Shown: piece after piece, positions 17,686 through 26,604 of the stretch
Numbering within the stretch: the stretch's first letter is position 1
Layout: each line of letters starts with the position of its first letter
Source of the DNA: Bacillus sp. BHET2
Lineage (GTDB): Bacteria; Bacillota; Bacilli; Bacillales; Bacillaceae_B
Length of the DNA: 64,000 nt
Assembly (NCBI RefSeq): GCF_005938125.1
Contig: NZ_VCQN01000001.1
Span: forward strand, 1,426,001-1,490,000
Direction of reading: 5' to 3'
The notes under the pieces: model-generated
What the model saw: only the letters and a program-made list of their open reading frames with translations
Told to the model about the DNA's origin: nothing
The model's database searches: none
Made by a program: the position numbers and the translations under genes

Positions 17686-19014
17686 TTATAGAAGATCAGC
17701 TGCCAACTGTGCAAGACCCGATCTTTCACCTTTCATTAGCTTCACATGCCCAGCTAGCTTTTGATCTTTGAATTTTTCTACCACGTACGTCAAGCCGTTA
17801 TTATATTCATCAAGATACGGGTGATCAATCTGAGCCGGATCCCCCATCAATACGATTTTACTCCGCTCCCCAACACGGGTTAAGATCGTTTTCACTTCAT
17901 GTTTCGTCAAATTTTGAGCTTCATCAATGATGATATATTGATCAGGTATACTTCTACCTCTTATATAGGTTAAAGCTTCTACTTCGATTGATCCCATTCC
18001 AGCCAGAATATCATCCAGCTCTCCTGGCTTTTTCGTATTAAACAAGTATTCCAGGTTATCGTATATGGGTTGCATCCACGGTCTCAACTTCTCCTGTTTT
18101 TCACCTGGCAGATACCCTATATCTTTTCCTACTGGAACGATTGGGCGGGCGACGAGCAGTTTATTAAATTTATTGAAATCCTCTGTCTGTAACAGTCCCG
18201 CTGCAAGTGCCAATAGTGTTTTTCCTGTACCCGCTTTCCCAATCATAGTCACGAGCGAAATATCATCCCGTAATAATAGTTCAGTTGCCATTGTTTGTTG
18301 GACGTTTCGGGCTTTAATTCCCCACATATGCTCTTGATCGTATACTAATTTTTTCACTTTCAGGCCAGTGGCATCAACCATTCCGAGTGCCGATGCTGAG
18401 CTCCCCAAAGCATCTTTCATGATCAGAAATTGATGGGAATAAAATCGCTGTTTTGTTATATCTGTCAGGGTCAATTCCCCTTTATCATAAAATTTATCAA
18501 GAAATTCTCTCTCAGTGTAAAGTTCGATAAAACCTGTATAAATGTCATTCACTTCAATGACCCTGTCACTCAGGAAATCCTCGGCCTGTAACCCCAATGC
18601 ATCAGCCTTTACCCGGACAAGAGTATCTTTACTAACCAATATGACCGATTTACCATCCTTTTTCGATTCTTCCTCAAGAGAAAGATTTTTAGCTACGGCA
18701 ATGATTCGATTATCATTTGTCTTCTCAACGAATATATCTTGAAGCTGCTGAAATGAGCGGTGATTAAGTTCAATCCTTAATGATCCACCTGTATAAAGTG
18801 GGATTTTTTCATGGAGCTTTCCTATTTGCCGTAGATTATCTATCAGTTTCGATACATGTCTTGCGTTTCTTCCGATTTCATCCATATAACGCTTTTTGGA
18901 GTCCACTTCTTCTAAAACGACTGCAGGTATAACCACCTCATTATCCTGGAAAGAAAAGATGGCTTGTGGATCTTGTAATAAGACATTGGTATCTAATACA
19001 TAAATTTTTTTCAA
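17686..19014 (-). CDS. ylaK: PIN-PhoH ATPase (YlaK)
   Basis: A 442-residue cytosolic protein combining an N-terminal PIN nuclease domain (YVLDTNVLLQDP at the start, with further acidic residues up to about residue 140) and a C-terminal PhoH-type P-loop ATPase (Walker A GKAGTGKTLLAL near 257, Walker B YIIIDEAQN near 358). PIN-PhoH proteins unwind and cut RNA in tested actinobacterial examples. I moved the start to the TTG at 19014, seven bases after AGGAGG; the upstream GTG at 19062 would add 16 residues absent from the family, and the resulting length equals B. subtilis YlaK. Confidence 0.92.
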   Translation of the reverse strand: MKKIYVLDTNVLLQDPQAIFSFQDNEVVIPAVVLEEVDSKKRYMDEIGRNARHVSKLIDNLRQIGKLHEKIPLYTGGSLRIELNHRSFQQLQDIFVEKTNDNRIIAVAKNLSLEEESKKDGKSVILVSKDTLVRVKADALGLQAEDFLSDRVIEVNDIYTGFIELYTEREFLDKFYDKGELTLTDITKQRFYSHQFLIMKDALGSSASALGMVDATGLKVKKLVYDQEHMWGIKARNVQQTMATELLLRDDISLVTMIGKAGTGKTLLALAAGLLQTEDFNKFNKLLVARPIVPVGKDIGYLPGEKQEKLRPWMQPIYDNLEYLFNTKKPGELDDILAGMGSIEVEALTYIRGRSIPDQYIIIDEAQNLTKHEVKTILTRVGERSKIVLMGDPAQIDHPYLDEYNNGLTYVVEKFKDQKLAGHVKLMKGERSGLAQLAADLL

Positions 19015-19192
19015 ATCGATGCCTCCTGCTCCTGATTTCTTATTACTATTGTATGTAGCCAATGTTGTTCCGGTTATTCCCAGCTACTCAAATAGGACGG
19101 CCCGTTTCTTAAAATATATGAATAAACGCATAAAGATAGAAGAAAATTACACAATAAGAAAAGATATTGATTCTAATTCGGGAGGTATTCAC

Positions 19193-19795
19193 ATGTTAAA
19201 GCTCATCTCTCTACTTATGGTAACCATTATTCTTGGAGCATGCGCCAACAATAATGATGTGGGGTATAAAAATGATGCGAACAGTCAAAATAATAAACCG
19301 ATAACCGTTCAGGATAGCAATATTCAACAAGTTGAACGAAAGTCTGGCCAACAAATATCAAAGCATCTAGTTGATTTGACCACCAGTGTCCCAGATGTAA
19401 AAGACGCAACAGCTGTCGTCATTGGAAAATATGCTTTTGTTGGAATCGATATCGACTCCAACGTGGAGCGATCTCAAGTGGGATCTATCAAATACTCTGT
19501 CGCTGAAGCCCTTCAACATGACCCCTACGGTGCAGAAGCAATCGTGATTGCAGATCCTGATCTATTCGCTCGTCTGAAAGAGATAAGCAAGGATATACAA
19601 AGAGGCGAACCCGTGCAAGGAATTATGAATGAGCTTTCTGACATTTCAGGAAGGCTAATGCCTGAAATTCCTAAATCATTGAAACAAACAGATCCGGAAA
19701 ATGCACCAAATGAACCTAAGAAGAAAATGAATAATAAAAAAGAGAAACAGCTTAAGAACAAACAAGAAGATCAAACGTACGATAAGATCGATTGA
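19193..19795 (+). CDS. ylaJ: YhcN/YlaJ-family sporulation lipoprotein
   Basis: A 200-residue lipoprotein with signal peptide MLKLISLLMVTIILGAC (lipobox LGAC, Cys17). The middle domain (about 55-150) contains the YhcN/YlaJ family pattern VPDVKDATAVVIGKYAFVGIDID and a DPYGAEAIVIADPD block; the C-terminus is Lys/Gln-rich and disordered. Family members sit on the forespore inner membrane and affect germination. The ATG at 19193 follows GGGAGG; an open frame extends upstream to 19019 but would put a charged 58-residue tail before the signal peptide. The gene is divergent from ylaK. Confidence 0.88.
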   Translation: MLKLISLLMVTIILGACANNNDVGYKNDANSQNNKPITVQDSNIQQVERKSGQQISKHLVDLTTSVPDVKDATAVVIGKYAFVGIDIDSNVERSQVGSIKYSVAEALQHDPYGAEAIVIADPDLFARLKEISKDIQRGEPVQGIMNELSDISGRLMPEIPKSLKQTDPENAPNEPKKKMNNKKEKQLKNKQEDQTYDKID

Positions 19796-19829
19796 TTCGC
19801 ACTCTGTGATGTCCCATACATGAGAAGAA

Positions 19830-19869
19830 GCCATGAAAAAGCTTAGTACTCTAAGCTTTTTTCATGGCT
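19830..19869. terminator. Bidirectional terminator
   Basis: GCCATGAAAAAGCTTAG pairs with CTAAGCTTTTTTCATGGC; serves ylaJ and overlaps the end of the converging oxidase-like gene. Confidence 0.85.
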
Positions 19870-20306
19870 TCAATTACTTGACGGTCCAAACGGTCAGCGG
19901 CTTTCTTATCATATGTTTTCTCATAGGAAGGCACAGCTGATATTTTCGATCCATAAAACATGACATCTCTCACTTCAATAATCGCAAGTTTAACAAGCGT
20001 CAGTTTTAACGGAACCCCATTTAATTTCTCTTGGGAGACCTCTGCTTTCCCGCTTATAGAATAAGTTGATTCATTTGCAATTAAATTCACCACAACAAGT
20101 GGATTGCCATTAATATTTTGAATAATTCTTGACCGTTGATCCACGGCAAACAACAACGTATGCTCATCACTTGCAAGAATCCAAGATATTGCACTTACAT
20201 TCGGCCCATTCGTTTCATAATCAACGGTAGCAAGTGTAACGAACCGCTCTGACTGAAGTTCTTCGAATAACACAGGAATTAAACTGGGTTCGACTTGATT
20301 AGCCAT
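19851..20306 (-). CDS. Pyridoxamine 5'-phosphate oxidase-like flavin-binding protein
   Basis: A 151-residue protein of the PNPOx-like split-barrel family. The N-terminal half has the usual strand pattern (RFVTLATVDYETNGPNVSAIS, then a LLFAVDQRSRIIQNINGNP segment at about 50-70). These proteins bind FMN or F420 and reduce diverse small molecules; real pyridoxine phosphate oxidase signatures are absent, so it is not pdxH. It is an extra gene relative to the B. subtilis order between ylaJ and ylaI. A function in detoxification is possible but unsupported. Confidence 0.75.
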   Translation of the reverse strand: MANQVEPSLIPVLFEELQSERFVTLATVDYETNGPNVSAISWILASDEHTLLFAVDQRSRIIQNINGNPLVVVNLIANESTYSISGKAEVSQEKLNGVPLKLTLVKLAIIEVRDVMFYGSKISAVPSYEKTYDKKAADRLDRQVIEAMKKA

Positions 20307-20493
20307 ACAATCCCCCCTAATGATGCCTCATATTCTCTCTAAGCGCTTCTTTTCAATCTTGATTCATCTTGATTATACTATACCAAATTCTATTGTTAAA
20401 AGCATACATGAAAGTTAAATAAAGCGTTTGACTATACTACATGATATACTAAAAAGACTAGACTTATGATTAGAACAAGTAGAGGTGAAATAA

Positions 20494-20694
20494 ATGAGAG
20501 TAAAGTGTGCTTTGTGTGAAATAATTGAAAATATCGATGACTATTCCTTACAAGCCAAGAAATTGCGCAACAGACCAATTCATACGTATATGTGTGAAAA
20601 ATGTCATGAACGCATCAAAGAAAAGACGGAAGATCGTGTATCGACTGGAAACTTTCGTTTTTACCGTTCTCCTCAAGTAGAAGATGACTTTTAA
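20494..20694 (+). CDS. ylaI: YlaI small zinc-ribbon protein (DUF2197)
   Basis: A 66-residue protein with two Cys pairs, VKCALCEII near the N-terminus and MCEKCHERI near residues 36-44, spaced as a treble-clef or ribbon zinc site. It matches DUF2197/YlaI. No function is established. The ATG follows AGAGGTGA. Its last codons overlap the next gene by 11 bp, which suggests coupled translation. Confidence 0.85.
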   Translation: MRVKCALCEIIENIDDYSLQAKKLRNRPIHTYMCEKCHERIKEKTEDRVSTGNFRFYRSPQVEDDF

Positions 20695-21136
20695 AACCTT
20701 CGGAACAGGCATGGTACTTGGTCTTGTTTCTGGTGCATTCTTAGGTTTTTTTCTTAAAGTGATGCAAGCATGGACAGGCATAAAGGTTTATGTACTTTTA
20801 TTGAATGTGGATTTCATTCCTTTGTTGGGGGAATTCAACCTCCCTGAATGGCTTGAATTTTTGTTTCACTTACTCATTTCATGTTTCATCGGTGTATTGT
20901 TTGTGTACTTGGTGAAAAGAATGAAACTTTCAATGAAGGGAACTTGGATTCTTTCCTTTCTATTGACTTTGCCGACAATATTCCTTTACTTCCCCCTTTC
21001 TTATCTGGCAGTGAAGGAGGTCCCGGCATTGTTAAATGGCGCGGCCATTCTCTTATGGGCAACAGGTCATTTCCTTTATGCCTTGACTCTACTGCCACTC
21101 TATAAGGTCTTACTGAAGTCCGAAACCAGAAAATAA
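20684..21136 (+). CDS. Unrecognised four-helix membrane protein coupled to ylaI
   Basis: A 150-residue hydrophobic protein with about four membrane segments (residues 7-27, 58-80, 90-112, 122-145) and short basic cytoplasmic loops. I do not recognise the family. The first helix has a GxxxG-rich face (GTGMVLGLVSGAFLG). Its start lies inside the end of ylaI in another frame (11-bp overlap), and the ylaI coding sequence supplies the only upstream purine-rich stretch, so the two are probably translated together. A strong terminator follows. It could be an ylaI partner specific to this lineage. Confidence 0.65.
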   Translation: MTFKTFGTGMVLGLVSGAFLGFFLKVMQAWTGIKVYVLLLNVDFIPLLGEFNLPEWLEFLFHLLISCFIGVLFVYLVKRMKLSMKGTWILSFLLTLPTIFLYFPLSYLAVKEVPALLNGAAILLWATGHFLYALTLLPLYKVLLKSETRK

Positions 21137-21177
21137 AAAAAGCTGTAGTCCCTACGTGAGGGACTACAGCTTTTTTA
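21135..21177. terminator. Bidirectional terminator
   Basis: GCTGTAGTCCCT pairs with AGGGACTACAGC (loop ACGTG), flanked by A and T runs; separates the converging membrane-protein gene and ylaH. Confidence 0.9.
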
Positions 21178-21180
21178 TGC

Positions 21181-21489
21181 TTAAAAGGTGCCTTTTTTCT
21201 TTTCGTTGTTAAGACGGATCTTATAAATCACTAAAATCATTGCCGCTACAACCAATCCTTCTGCGACAGGCAGAAAGATGCCGAGAAATGTCAGGACAGT
21301 GCATCCGATAATAAGAAAAGTATAAATCAGGATGGATTTCATCACCGGCAGCTTCTTCGCAAAACCGAGCTTATAAACTAAGATCGAGAGACCAACTATG
21401 GTTAAATAAAGCAACCACATACCCATTTCCGCATTTTGGTCAACACGGTAAAGGGATGCGAAAAAGGACAAACGCTCCGTTACATCCAT
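21181..21489 (-). CDS. ylaH: YlaH-like membrane protein
   Basis: A 102-residue protein with three hydrophobic helices (about 22-40, 48-70, 72-92) and a basic C-terminus (NNEKKKGTF). It fits the YlaH-like family by length, helix layout and its place directly downstream of typA, as in B. subtilis. Function unknown. It lies 24 bp after the typA stop when read on the minus strand order ylaH follows typA, so the pair is probably one transcription unit ending at the shared terminator. Confidence 0.85.
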   Translation of the reverse strand: MDVTERLSFFASLYRVDQNAEMGMWLLYLTIVGLSILVYKLGFAKKLPVMKSILIYTFLIIGCTVLTFLGIFLPVAEGLVVAAMILVIYKIRLNNEKKKGTF

Positions 21490-21512
21490 TTCCTACTCCC
21501 CCTTCACTTAGT

Positions 21513-23351
21513 TTATTGAGATACCTTATTTTTCTTTTCAGCTCTTTCACGTTCATTTTTATCAAGAACTTTTTTACGGAGACGGATTGATTCTGGTGTT
21601 ACTTCACAATACTCATCATCATTTAAATATTCAAGAGATTCCTCGAGTGTCATGATTCTTGCCTTCTTAATAGTTACTGTTTGATCTTTATTAGCAGAAC
21701 GAACATTTGTCGCCTGTTTCAGCTTTGTGATATTAACAGTAATATCATTTTCTCTCGTATGTTCCCCGACGATCATACCGCCATAGATTTCTGTTCCGGA
21801 TTCAACGAAGATGATACCTCGATCTTCCACTTGCATAATTCCGTATTGAGACGCTTTTCCAGTTTCCATCGATACTAGAACACCTTGGCGACGTCCACCT
21901 ACGCGACCTTTTTGAAGTGGTTGATAGCTGTCGAATGTGTGATTGATGATACCATAACCACGAGTAAGGGTCATGAACTCTGTTGAATAACCGATTAATC
22001 CACGTGCAGGTACCATGAACATCAGACGAACCTGGCCATTACCGTTGTTCACCATATCCAGCATTTCACCTTTACGTTGACCAAGTGATTCGATTACGCC
22101 ACCCATATATTCTTCAGGAATATCGATTTGAACACGTTCAACAGGCTCACTCTTCACGCCATCGATTTCTCTGATGATAACCTGTGGTTTCGATACTTGT
22201 AATTCGTACCCTTCACGACGCATGTTTTCAATCAGGATGGAAAGGTGAAGCTCTCCACGACCGGATACTGTCCATGCATCAGGTGAATCAGTTGGTTCAA
22301 CACGCAAACTCACATCTGTTTGAAGTTGAGCCATTAAGCGCTCTTCAATTTTTCTTGAAGTAACGAACTTACCTTCTCTCCCTGCAAATGGGCTGTTGTT
22401 CACTAAGAACGTCATTTGAAGAGTAGGCTCGTCAATGCGAAGAACCGGAAGTTGATCTTGATGTTCAACAGGACAAACCGTTTCACCGACGTTAATATCT
22501 TCCATTCCTGAAACAGCGATTAAATCTCCCGCTTTTGCTTCTTGGATTTCTTCACGCTTTAATCCGAAGAAACCGAAGATTTTCGTCACACGGAATTGTT
22601 TGACAGATCCATCAAGTTTCATTAGTACAACCTGTTGACCTACCTTCATTGTTCCTCTGAAAACGCGACCGATACCGATACGACCAACATAGTCATTGTA
22701 ATCAAGCAGTGCAACTTGGAATTGAAGAGGATCTTCAGAGTTGTCTACTGGTGCAGGGATTTGCTCGATGATGGACTCATATAAGCACTGCATGTTTTCA
22801 TCTTGCTTCTCTGGATCTGGATCTTTACTTGCCGTTCCATTGATAGCAGATGCATATACAACCGGGAATTCAAGCTGTTCATCATTGGCGTCAAGTTCAA
22901 TGAATAATTCCAATACTTCATCAATTACTTCTTCAGGACGTGCTGACGGCTTGTCAATTTTATTCACTACAACGATTGGTGTAAGATTTTGCTCTAGTGC
23001 TTTTTTCAGAACGAAACGAGTTTGGGGCATACACCCTTCATACGCGTCCACTACTAATAAAACACCATCTACCATTTTCATGATACGTTCTACTTCACCA
23101 CCAAAGTCAGCATGCCCTGGTGTATCAAGAATGTTGATACGTGAGTCTTTATATTGAATCGCCGTATTTTTCGCAAGGATTGTAATACCGCGTTCTCTTT
23201 CTAGATCATTTGAATCCATCGCACGTTCTGAAACTGTTTCATTTTCGCGGAAGATTCCAGATTGCTTTAAAAGCTCATCTACTAATGTCGTTTTCCCATG
23301 GTCAACGTGAGCAATAATAGCAATATTTCTAAGGTCATTTCTTAATTTCAT
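21513..23351 (-). CDS. typA: Ribosome-associated GTPase TypA/BipA
   Basis: A 612-residue translational GTPase. G motifs are clear: AHVDHGKTTL (about 14-23), ERGITI, DTPGHADF (about 75-82), NKID (about 129-132) and SAING. After the EF-G-like domains II, III and V comes the TypA-specific C-terminal domain (KKARIMTLEESLEYLNDDEYCEVTPESIRLRKKVL region, partly quoted). It assists ribosome assembly and growth under cold or stress. Length is standard. B. subtilis calls it YlaG/BipA and shows the same neighbours. Confidence 0.96.
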   Translation of the reverse strand: MKLRNDLRNIAIIAHVDHGKTTLVDELLKQSGIFRENETVSERAMDSNDLERERGITILAKNTAIQYKDSRINILDTPGHADFGGEVERIMKMVDGVLLVVDAYEGCMPQTRFVLKKALEQNLTPIVVVNKIDKPSARPEEVIDEVLELFIELDANDEQLEFPVVYASAINGTASKDPDPEKQDENMQCLYESIIEQIPAPVDNSEDPLQFQVALLDYNDYVGRIGIGRVFRGTMKVGQQVVLMKLDGSVKQFRVTKIFGFFGLKREEIQEAKAGDLIAVSGMEDINVGETVCPVEHQDQLPVLRIDEPTLQMTFLVNNSPFAGREGKFVTSRKIEERLMAQLQTDVSLRVEPTDSPDAWTVSGRGELHLSILIENMRREGYELQVSKPQVIIREIDGVKSEPVERVQIDIPEEYMGGVIESLGQRKGEMLDMVNNGNGQVRLMFMVPARGLIGYSTEFMTLTRGYGIINHTFDSYQPLQKGRVGGRRQGVLVSMETGKASQYGIMQVEDRGIIFVESGTEIYGGMIVGEHTRENDITVNITKLKQATNVRSANKDQTVTIKKARIMTLEESLEYLNDDEYCEVTPESIRLRKKVLDKNERERAEKKNKVSQ

Positions 23352-23638
23352 ATTTCCACTCCTGAATATTGGATTTCTTTATAGTGTAAAAGATAATATA
23401 TTTCAGTTCAACTAGACCATTATATCACAGCATTGACAAAAGCCCTAATAATTATTTCAAATCCTTCATTCAAACCTACTAATCGTTTCCATATAGAATG
23501 AATTTATTCTTTCTCTCAAACCGTCCATTACCCATTGCACATTCGTAAATAGATAGGTAAAATTCAATAGGAATAGTAGATTACAATCAGTGAACGTACC
23601 AGCTTAATAAACAGTCAACATTTTTTGGGGGTTATTAT

Positions 23639-23824
23639 ATGGGAAACATCAAGTGGATTTTTGTACTTTTTTCAGTTTTGGCCGCAGTTTCATTGATGGG
23701 AATAGCGGTTTCAATCAGCCTGCAAAGTTTTTTACTGGCAGGAGCAAGTATCATATGTTTATTTATTGTGATGGGGTTTGGTTTCAAGACAAAGAAGAAA
23801 TATCGGGAAGAAGGAAAGCTTTAA
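23639..23824 (+). CDS. ylaF: YlaF small membrane protein (DUF5325)
   Basis: A 61-residue protein of two hydrophobic helices (about 6-26 and 28-48) with a basic tail KTKKKYREEGKL. It fits the DUF5325/YlaF family in size and topology and sits divergent from typA as in B. subtilis. The start follows GGGGGTTATTAT. Function unknown. Confidence 0.75.
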   Translation: MGNIKWIFVLFSVLAAVSLMGIAVSISLQSFLLAGASIICLFIVMGFGFKTKKKYREEGKL

Positions 23825-23997
23825 GGAGCAGGTTGATTTCGTAAACGGTGTTGCTTTACAAATTGGCAGCTGGTGGTTGATAGTCAGAGTCCTCGTTTTT
23901 AGAATTGGGTAATTTTACCACATTACACTACAAACAGCTTTCTAAGCATGCGTTTCTTACTGCTATTAAAACAACAATCTTAACAAGATAAGTCAAT

Positions 23998-24045
23998 TAA
24001 AAAAAGGGAGATCCGGACAGACACTGCCCGGATCTCCTTTTTTTT
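23998..24045. terminator. Bidirectional terminator between ylaF and yktC
   Basis: GGAGATCCGG pairs with CCGGATCTCC over a 10-base loop; seven A residues to the left, eight or more T residues to the right. Confidence 0.9.
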
Positions 24046-24841
24046 ACCTTTTCCGATGAAGATAATCTGTTAATATAGTTTGATGCAAACCAGGTTTCCC
24101 TACAAAGACAGAGCTTTTGTTTAGCGGATTCAAAGGATCCCCTTCAAGGTCGGTTACAACCCCTCCGAGCTCCTCTATCATTATTTTCCCTGCAGCAAAA
24201 TCCCATGGTGCAAGACGCATTGTGAGATATGCATCAAGTCTTCCAGAAGCAACATATGCAAGTTCAAGAGCAGCCGACCCATACGAGCGGGTCCCCCGTA
24301 CATCCTGTACTAATGGAGAAAGGATGGTTGGGTCAATACGTTTATTATCCGTAACCCAAAGTGCATTCAATGCTACAATGGCATCCTGAACCGGTACAGA
24401 GTCGAGTTTGGGCAGCTTAACATCATTCATAAAGACCCCTTGACCCTTGCTAGCAAAATAAAGTTCATCGTGTACCACGTCGTATATGTATCCTAACTTT
24501 CCCTCGTCTCCATCATAAATACCAATTGAGATAGCAAAGTTTCGTTGTTGATGGACAAAATTCATCGTTCCATCGATAGGGTCGATAATCCAGGTGATAC
24601 CTGATAATTCTTTAAAATCATCACCGTACCCCTCTTCACCCAATATTTGATGATCTGGGTATGTGGTACGAATGTTTTCGGTAAAATAACGCTCTGTCGC
24701 TTCATCCATGTCCGTAACCAAATCATTACGGTTTGATTTCGTTTTAATACTCAACTCTGTTTTGAATGACTGACGAATCCTCTCGCCGGCTTCCTGAATC
24801 CATGTTCTAACATTTTGATCTAAATCAGTCCAATTCGTCAT
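24044..24841 (-). CDS. yktC: Inositol monophosphatase family protein
   Basis: A 265-residue Mg2+-dependent phosphatase of the IMPase/SuhB/CysQ superfamily. Metal-binding motifs: VTDMDEATE (about 42-50), ILGEEGYG with the GEE pair (about 66-73), WIIDPIDGTMNFVHQ (about 84-98, the DPxDGT signature) and WDFAAG near residue 213. The substrate may be inositol phosphate, NADP or a related monophosphate; the sequence alone does not tell. It corresponds to yktC of B. subtilis by position. Confidence 0.92.
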   Translation of the reverse strand: MTNWTDLDQNVRTWIQEAGERIRQSFKTELSIKTKSNRNDLVTDMDEATERYFTENIRTTYPDHQILGEEGYGDDFKELSGITWIIDPIDGTMNFVHQQRNFAISIGIYDGDEGKLGYIYDVVHDELYFASKGQGVFMNDVKLPKLDSVPVQDAIVALNALWVTDNKRIDPTILSPLVQDVRGTRSYGSAALELAYVASGRLDAYLTMRLAPWDFAAGKIMIEELGGVVTDLEGDPLNPLNKSSVFVGKPGLHQTILTDYLHRKR

Positions 24842-25109
24842 ATATCTTTAGCCTCCAGTGTGTGTAACATAAATCTGTATCGCCATTTCTAATATGGTCA
24901 ATTGAGTTAATGTTGAATCTGGGTTCGTAGATTCAAAAACGATGTGCTTAACTAATTACCTTAATGGATTATGTAGTCTCTTTCAAGTGATTGAGCTCAA
25001 AAAGGGGGGGGTACGTATACTGAAAAGGGAAAGGGATTTTATACAAGTTAAATAAGAACATTCAATTTATCCTTAGTAAAGCAATTGTAAGGGAGGGGGT
25101 TTTCTCCAT
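24842..25109. other. Gene-free stretch upstream of yktC
   Basis: No open frame with a plausible ribosome site. It contains a short inverted repeat (TTGAATCT at 24913, AGATTCAA at 24929) and an eight-G homopolymer at about 25004-25011. A second G-rich patch lies near 25091. Confidence 0.5.
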
Positions 25110-25143
25110 AAAAAAGCGAACTCTCTAACCACTATGAGCTCGC
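25110..25143 (-). terminator. Terminator after the ykzI-like gene
   Basis: Minus strand GCGAGCTC pairs with GAGAGTTCGC (one wobble) before six T residues, about 60 bases after the gene. Confidence 0.65.
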
Positions 25144-25200
25144 GTTCAAAAGTAGATTATTTAATCCGCATACTTTATATCCATTGAGAGGATCAATGCT

Positions 25201-25401
25201 CTATAAGGCCTTCATCTTCATAAGCTCTTCTCGAATGTTCATAAGCTTTTGTTTAGATTTGTTTTGCGTTTCTGTATTCTTCGTTTGAATTGCCTCGAAC
25301 AATACAGCTAATTCATAATCCATTTCCAGTCTCAATACATTCATTCTTTGCTGTTGGACATCTCGTTTTTTTGAAGTGTTCATTACTTGTTTCATGGCCA
25401 T
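25201..25401 (-). CDS. ykzI: Small helical protein, YkzI-like
   Basis: A 66-residue, highly charged protein, almost certainly alpha-helical (long runs of Lys, Gln, Glu and Met without Pro or Gly) and possibly a coiled coil between residues 15 and 62. I recognise no domain. It begins at an ATG six bases after GGAAGGGG and ends with its own terminator, so it is a real gene. The place between yktC and yktB matches ykzI of B. subtilis; the name rests on position and size only. Confidence 0.6.
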   Translation of the reverse strand: MAMKQVMNTSKKRDVQQQRMNVLRLEMDYELAVLFEAIQTKNTETQNKSKQKLMNIREELMKMKAL

Positions 25402-25575
25402 ACACCCCTTCCGGTTTTTCGTTTTATCTGATTGTTCTGATAATATTTACTACATGTTATGAAGTTTCCCTTCATCTTGTAACTAAAATGTGCAGACACC
25501 CATGGATAAGTCAATTGACTTCAAGCTTGTACCCTATTATGGTAAGATACTACTTGGATACAAGGAGGTTACACC

Positions 25576-26196
25576 ATGACATTTAAAGGTTTCACAAAAG
25601 AAGATTTCAATGTTTTCACAATTGTTGGGCTTGAAGACCGAATGACTGCCATCCAGGAACAGGTTAGACCAAAACTGGAATTACTCGGTGATCATTTCGC
25701 TCCCACTTTAAGCGCCTTGACAGGAGATGAAATGTTTTACCACGTTGCAAAACATGCTCGCCGATCAGTTAATCCTCCTGATGATACATGGGTTGCATTT
25801 GCGAATAATAAGCGAGGGTATAAAAAGCATCCTCATTTTCAAATTGGATTGTGGGAAACCCATGTGTTTATTTGGTTTGCAATGATCTATGAAGCTCCAA
25901 ATAAAGCTGAATTCGGTAAAAAGGTCGAAGAAAAGGCTGTTGAGATAAGATCATTGATTCCTGGTCATTTTGTTTGGTCAGGAGATCACACAAAACCGGA
26001 TGCTACGCCTTTTTCTTCCCTGTCTCAGGAACAATTCGTTGCTTTAAGTGAAAGAGTTCAAAATGTAAAAAAGGCTGAACTGCTTTGCGGACTTCATTTA
26101 GATCGTGAGAAAGTCATTAGTCTTACAGGTGATGAACTACTTAAAAAAATAAAAAGTGCCTTTGAAACACTTTTACCCCTTTATAAAATGAACTAA
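25576..26196 (+). CDS. yktB: YktB family protein (DUF1054)
   Basis: A 206-residue soluble protein matching UPF0637/DUF1054. Recognisable segments: [18 protein letters not shown] at the N-terminus and [20 protein letters not shown] at about residues 93-112. A crystal structure of the B. subtilis family member exists but function is unknown. The ATG follows AAGGAGG. It is convergent with yktA and the two are separated by an exceptionally long perfect hairpin. Confidence 0.88.
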   Translation: MTFKGFTKEDFNVFTIVGLEDRMTAIQEQVRPKLELLGDHFAPTLSALTGDEMFYHVAKHARRSVNPPDDTWVAFANNKRGYKKHPHFQIGLWETHVFIWFAMIYEAPNKAEFGKKVEEKAVEIRSLIPGHFVWSGDHTKPDATPFSSLSQEQFVALSERVQNVKKAELLCGLHLDREKVISLTGDELLKKIKSAFETLLPLYKMN

Positions 26197-26212
26197 ACCA
26201 TATGCCTGTCGG

Positions 26213-26268
26213 GAATAATACAGAAAGAACGGCTGCCAAAAATGGCAGCCGTTCTTTCTGTATTATTC
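26213..26268. terminator. 25-bp perfect hairpin between yktB and yktA
   Basis: GAATAATACAGAAAGAACGG plus five more bases (26213-26237) is perfectly inverted at 26244-26268, with a six-base loop. Only short T-rich stretches follow on either side, so this is longer than a normal terminator. It most likely ends both converging transcripts. Confidence 0.75.
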
Positions 26269-26297
26269 TTTCCCCACACTGTATTTGCTGAAAATGA

Positions 26298-26570
26298 CTA
26301 ATTCATTGATATTTTGTCTGCTTCAGAAATTTCCTTCATTTTTTTCACTACACGATAAGAGGAATAGCCGCTGGATTCTTCAAATTCATTACATATTCTC
26401 TTTTCTTCCGCTTTTCCCGGTACGATTTCTTTAAAACGCTTGTACCGATCCATAAGGTCCTCTCGTGAGACTCCTTTTTCATAGGCTTTTTCAATGGCTT
26501 CGAAAAAGGCTATAACATCTATAACTTCCTCCGTTGACCAGTCTATATCGAATGGGTATTGATATTCCAT
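26298..26570 (-). CDS. yktA: UPF0223 family protein YktA
   Basis: A 90-residue helical protein: [20 protein letters not shown] start, then [20 protein letters not shown] helix and [18 protein letters not shown] motif (about residues 46-63), the hallmark of UPF0223. Function unknown. I chose the ATG at 26570, which gives the family N-terminus; the only strong AAGGAG lies 12 bases upstream, so a TTG start at 26582 cannot be excluded. Confidence 0.85.
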   Translation of the reverse strand: MEYQYPFDIDWSTEEVIDVIAFFEAIEKAYEKGVSREDLMDRYKRFKEIVPGKAEEKRICNEFEESSGYSSYRVVKKMKEISEADKISMN

Positions 26571-26604
26571 CCTGTACAACAACTCCTTGATGAATGATGA
26601 TGTG

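Noticed and set aside
19019..19192. N-terminal extension of ylaJ
   Set aside because: The lipoprotein signal peptide begins at 19193 after a GGGAGG site; upstream residues are charged and precede it.
24995..25015. Eight-G homopolymer as a phase-variable tract
   Set aside because: It is not inside a gene or promoter spacer that I can identify.
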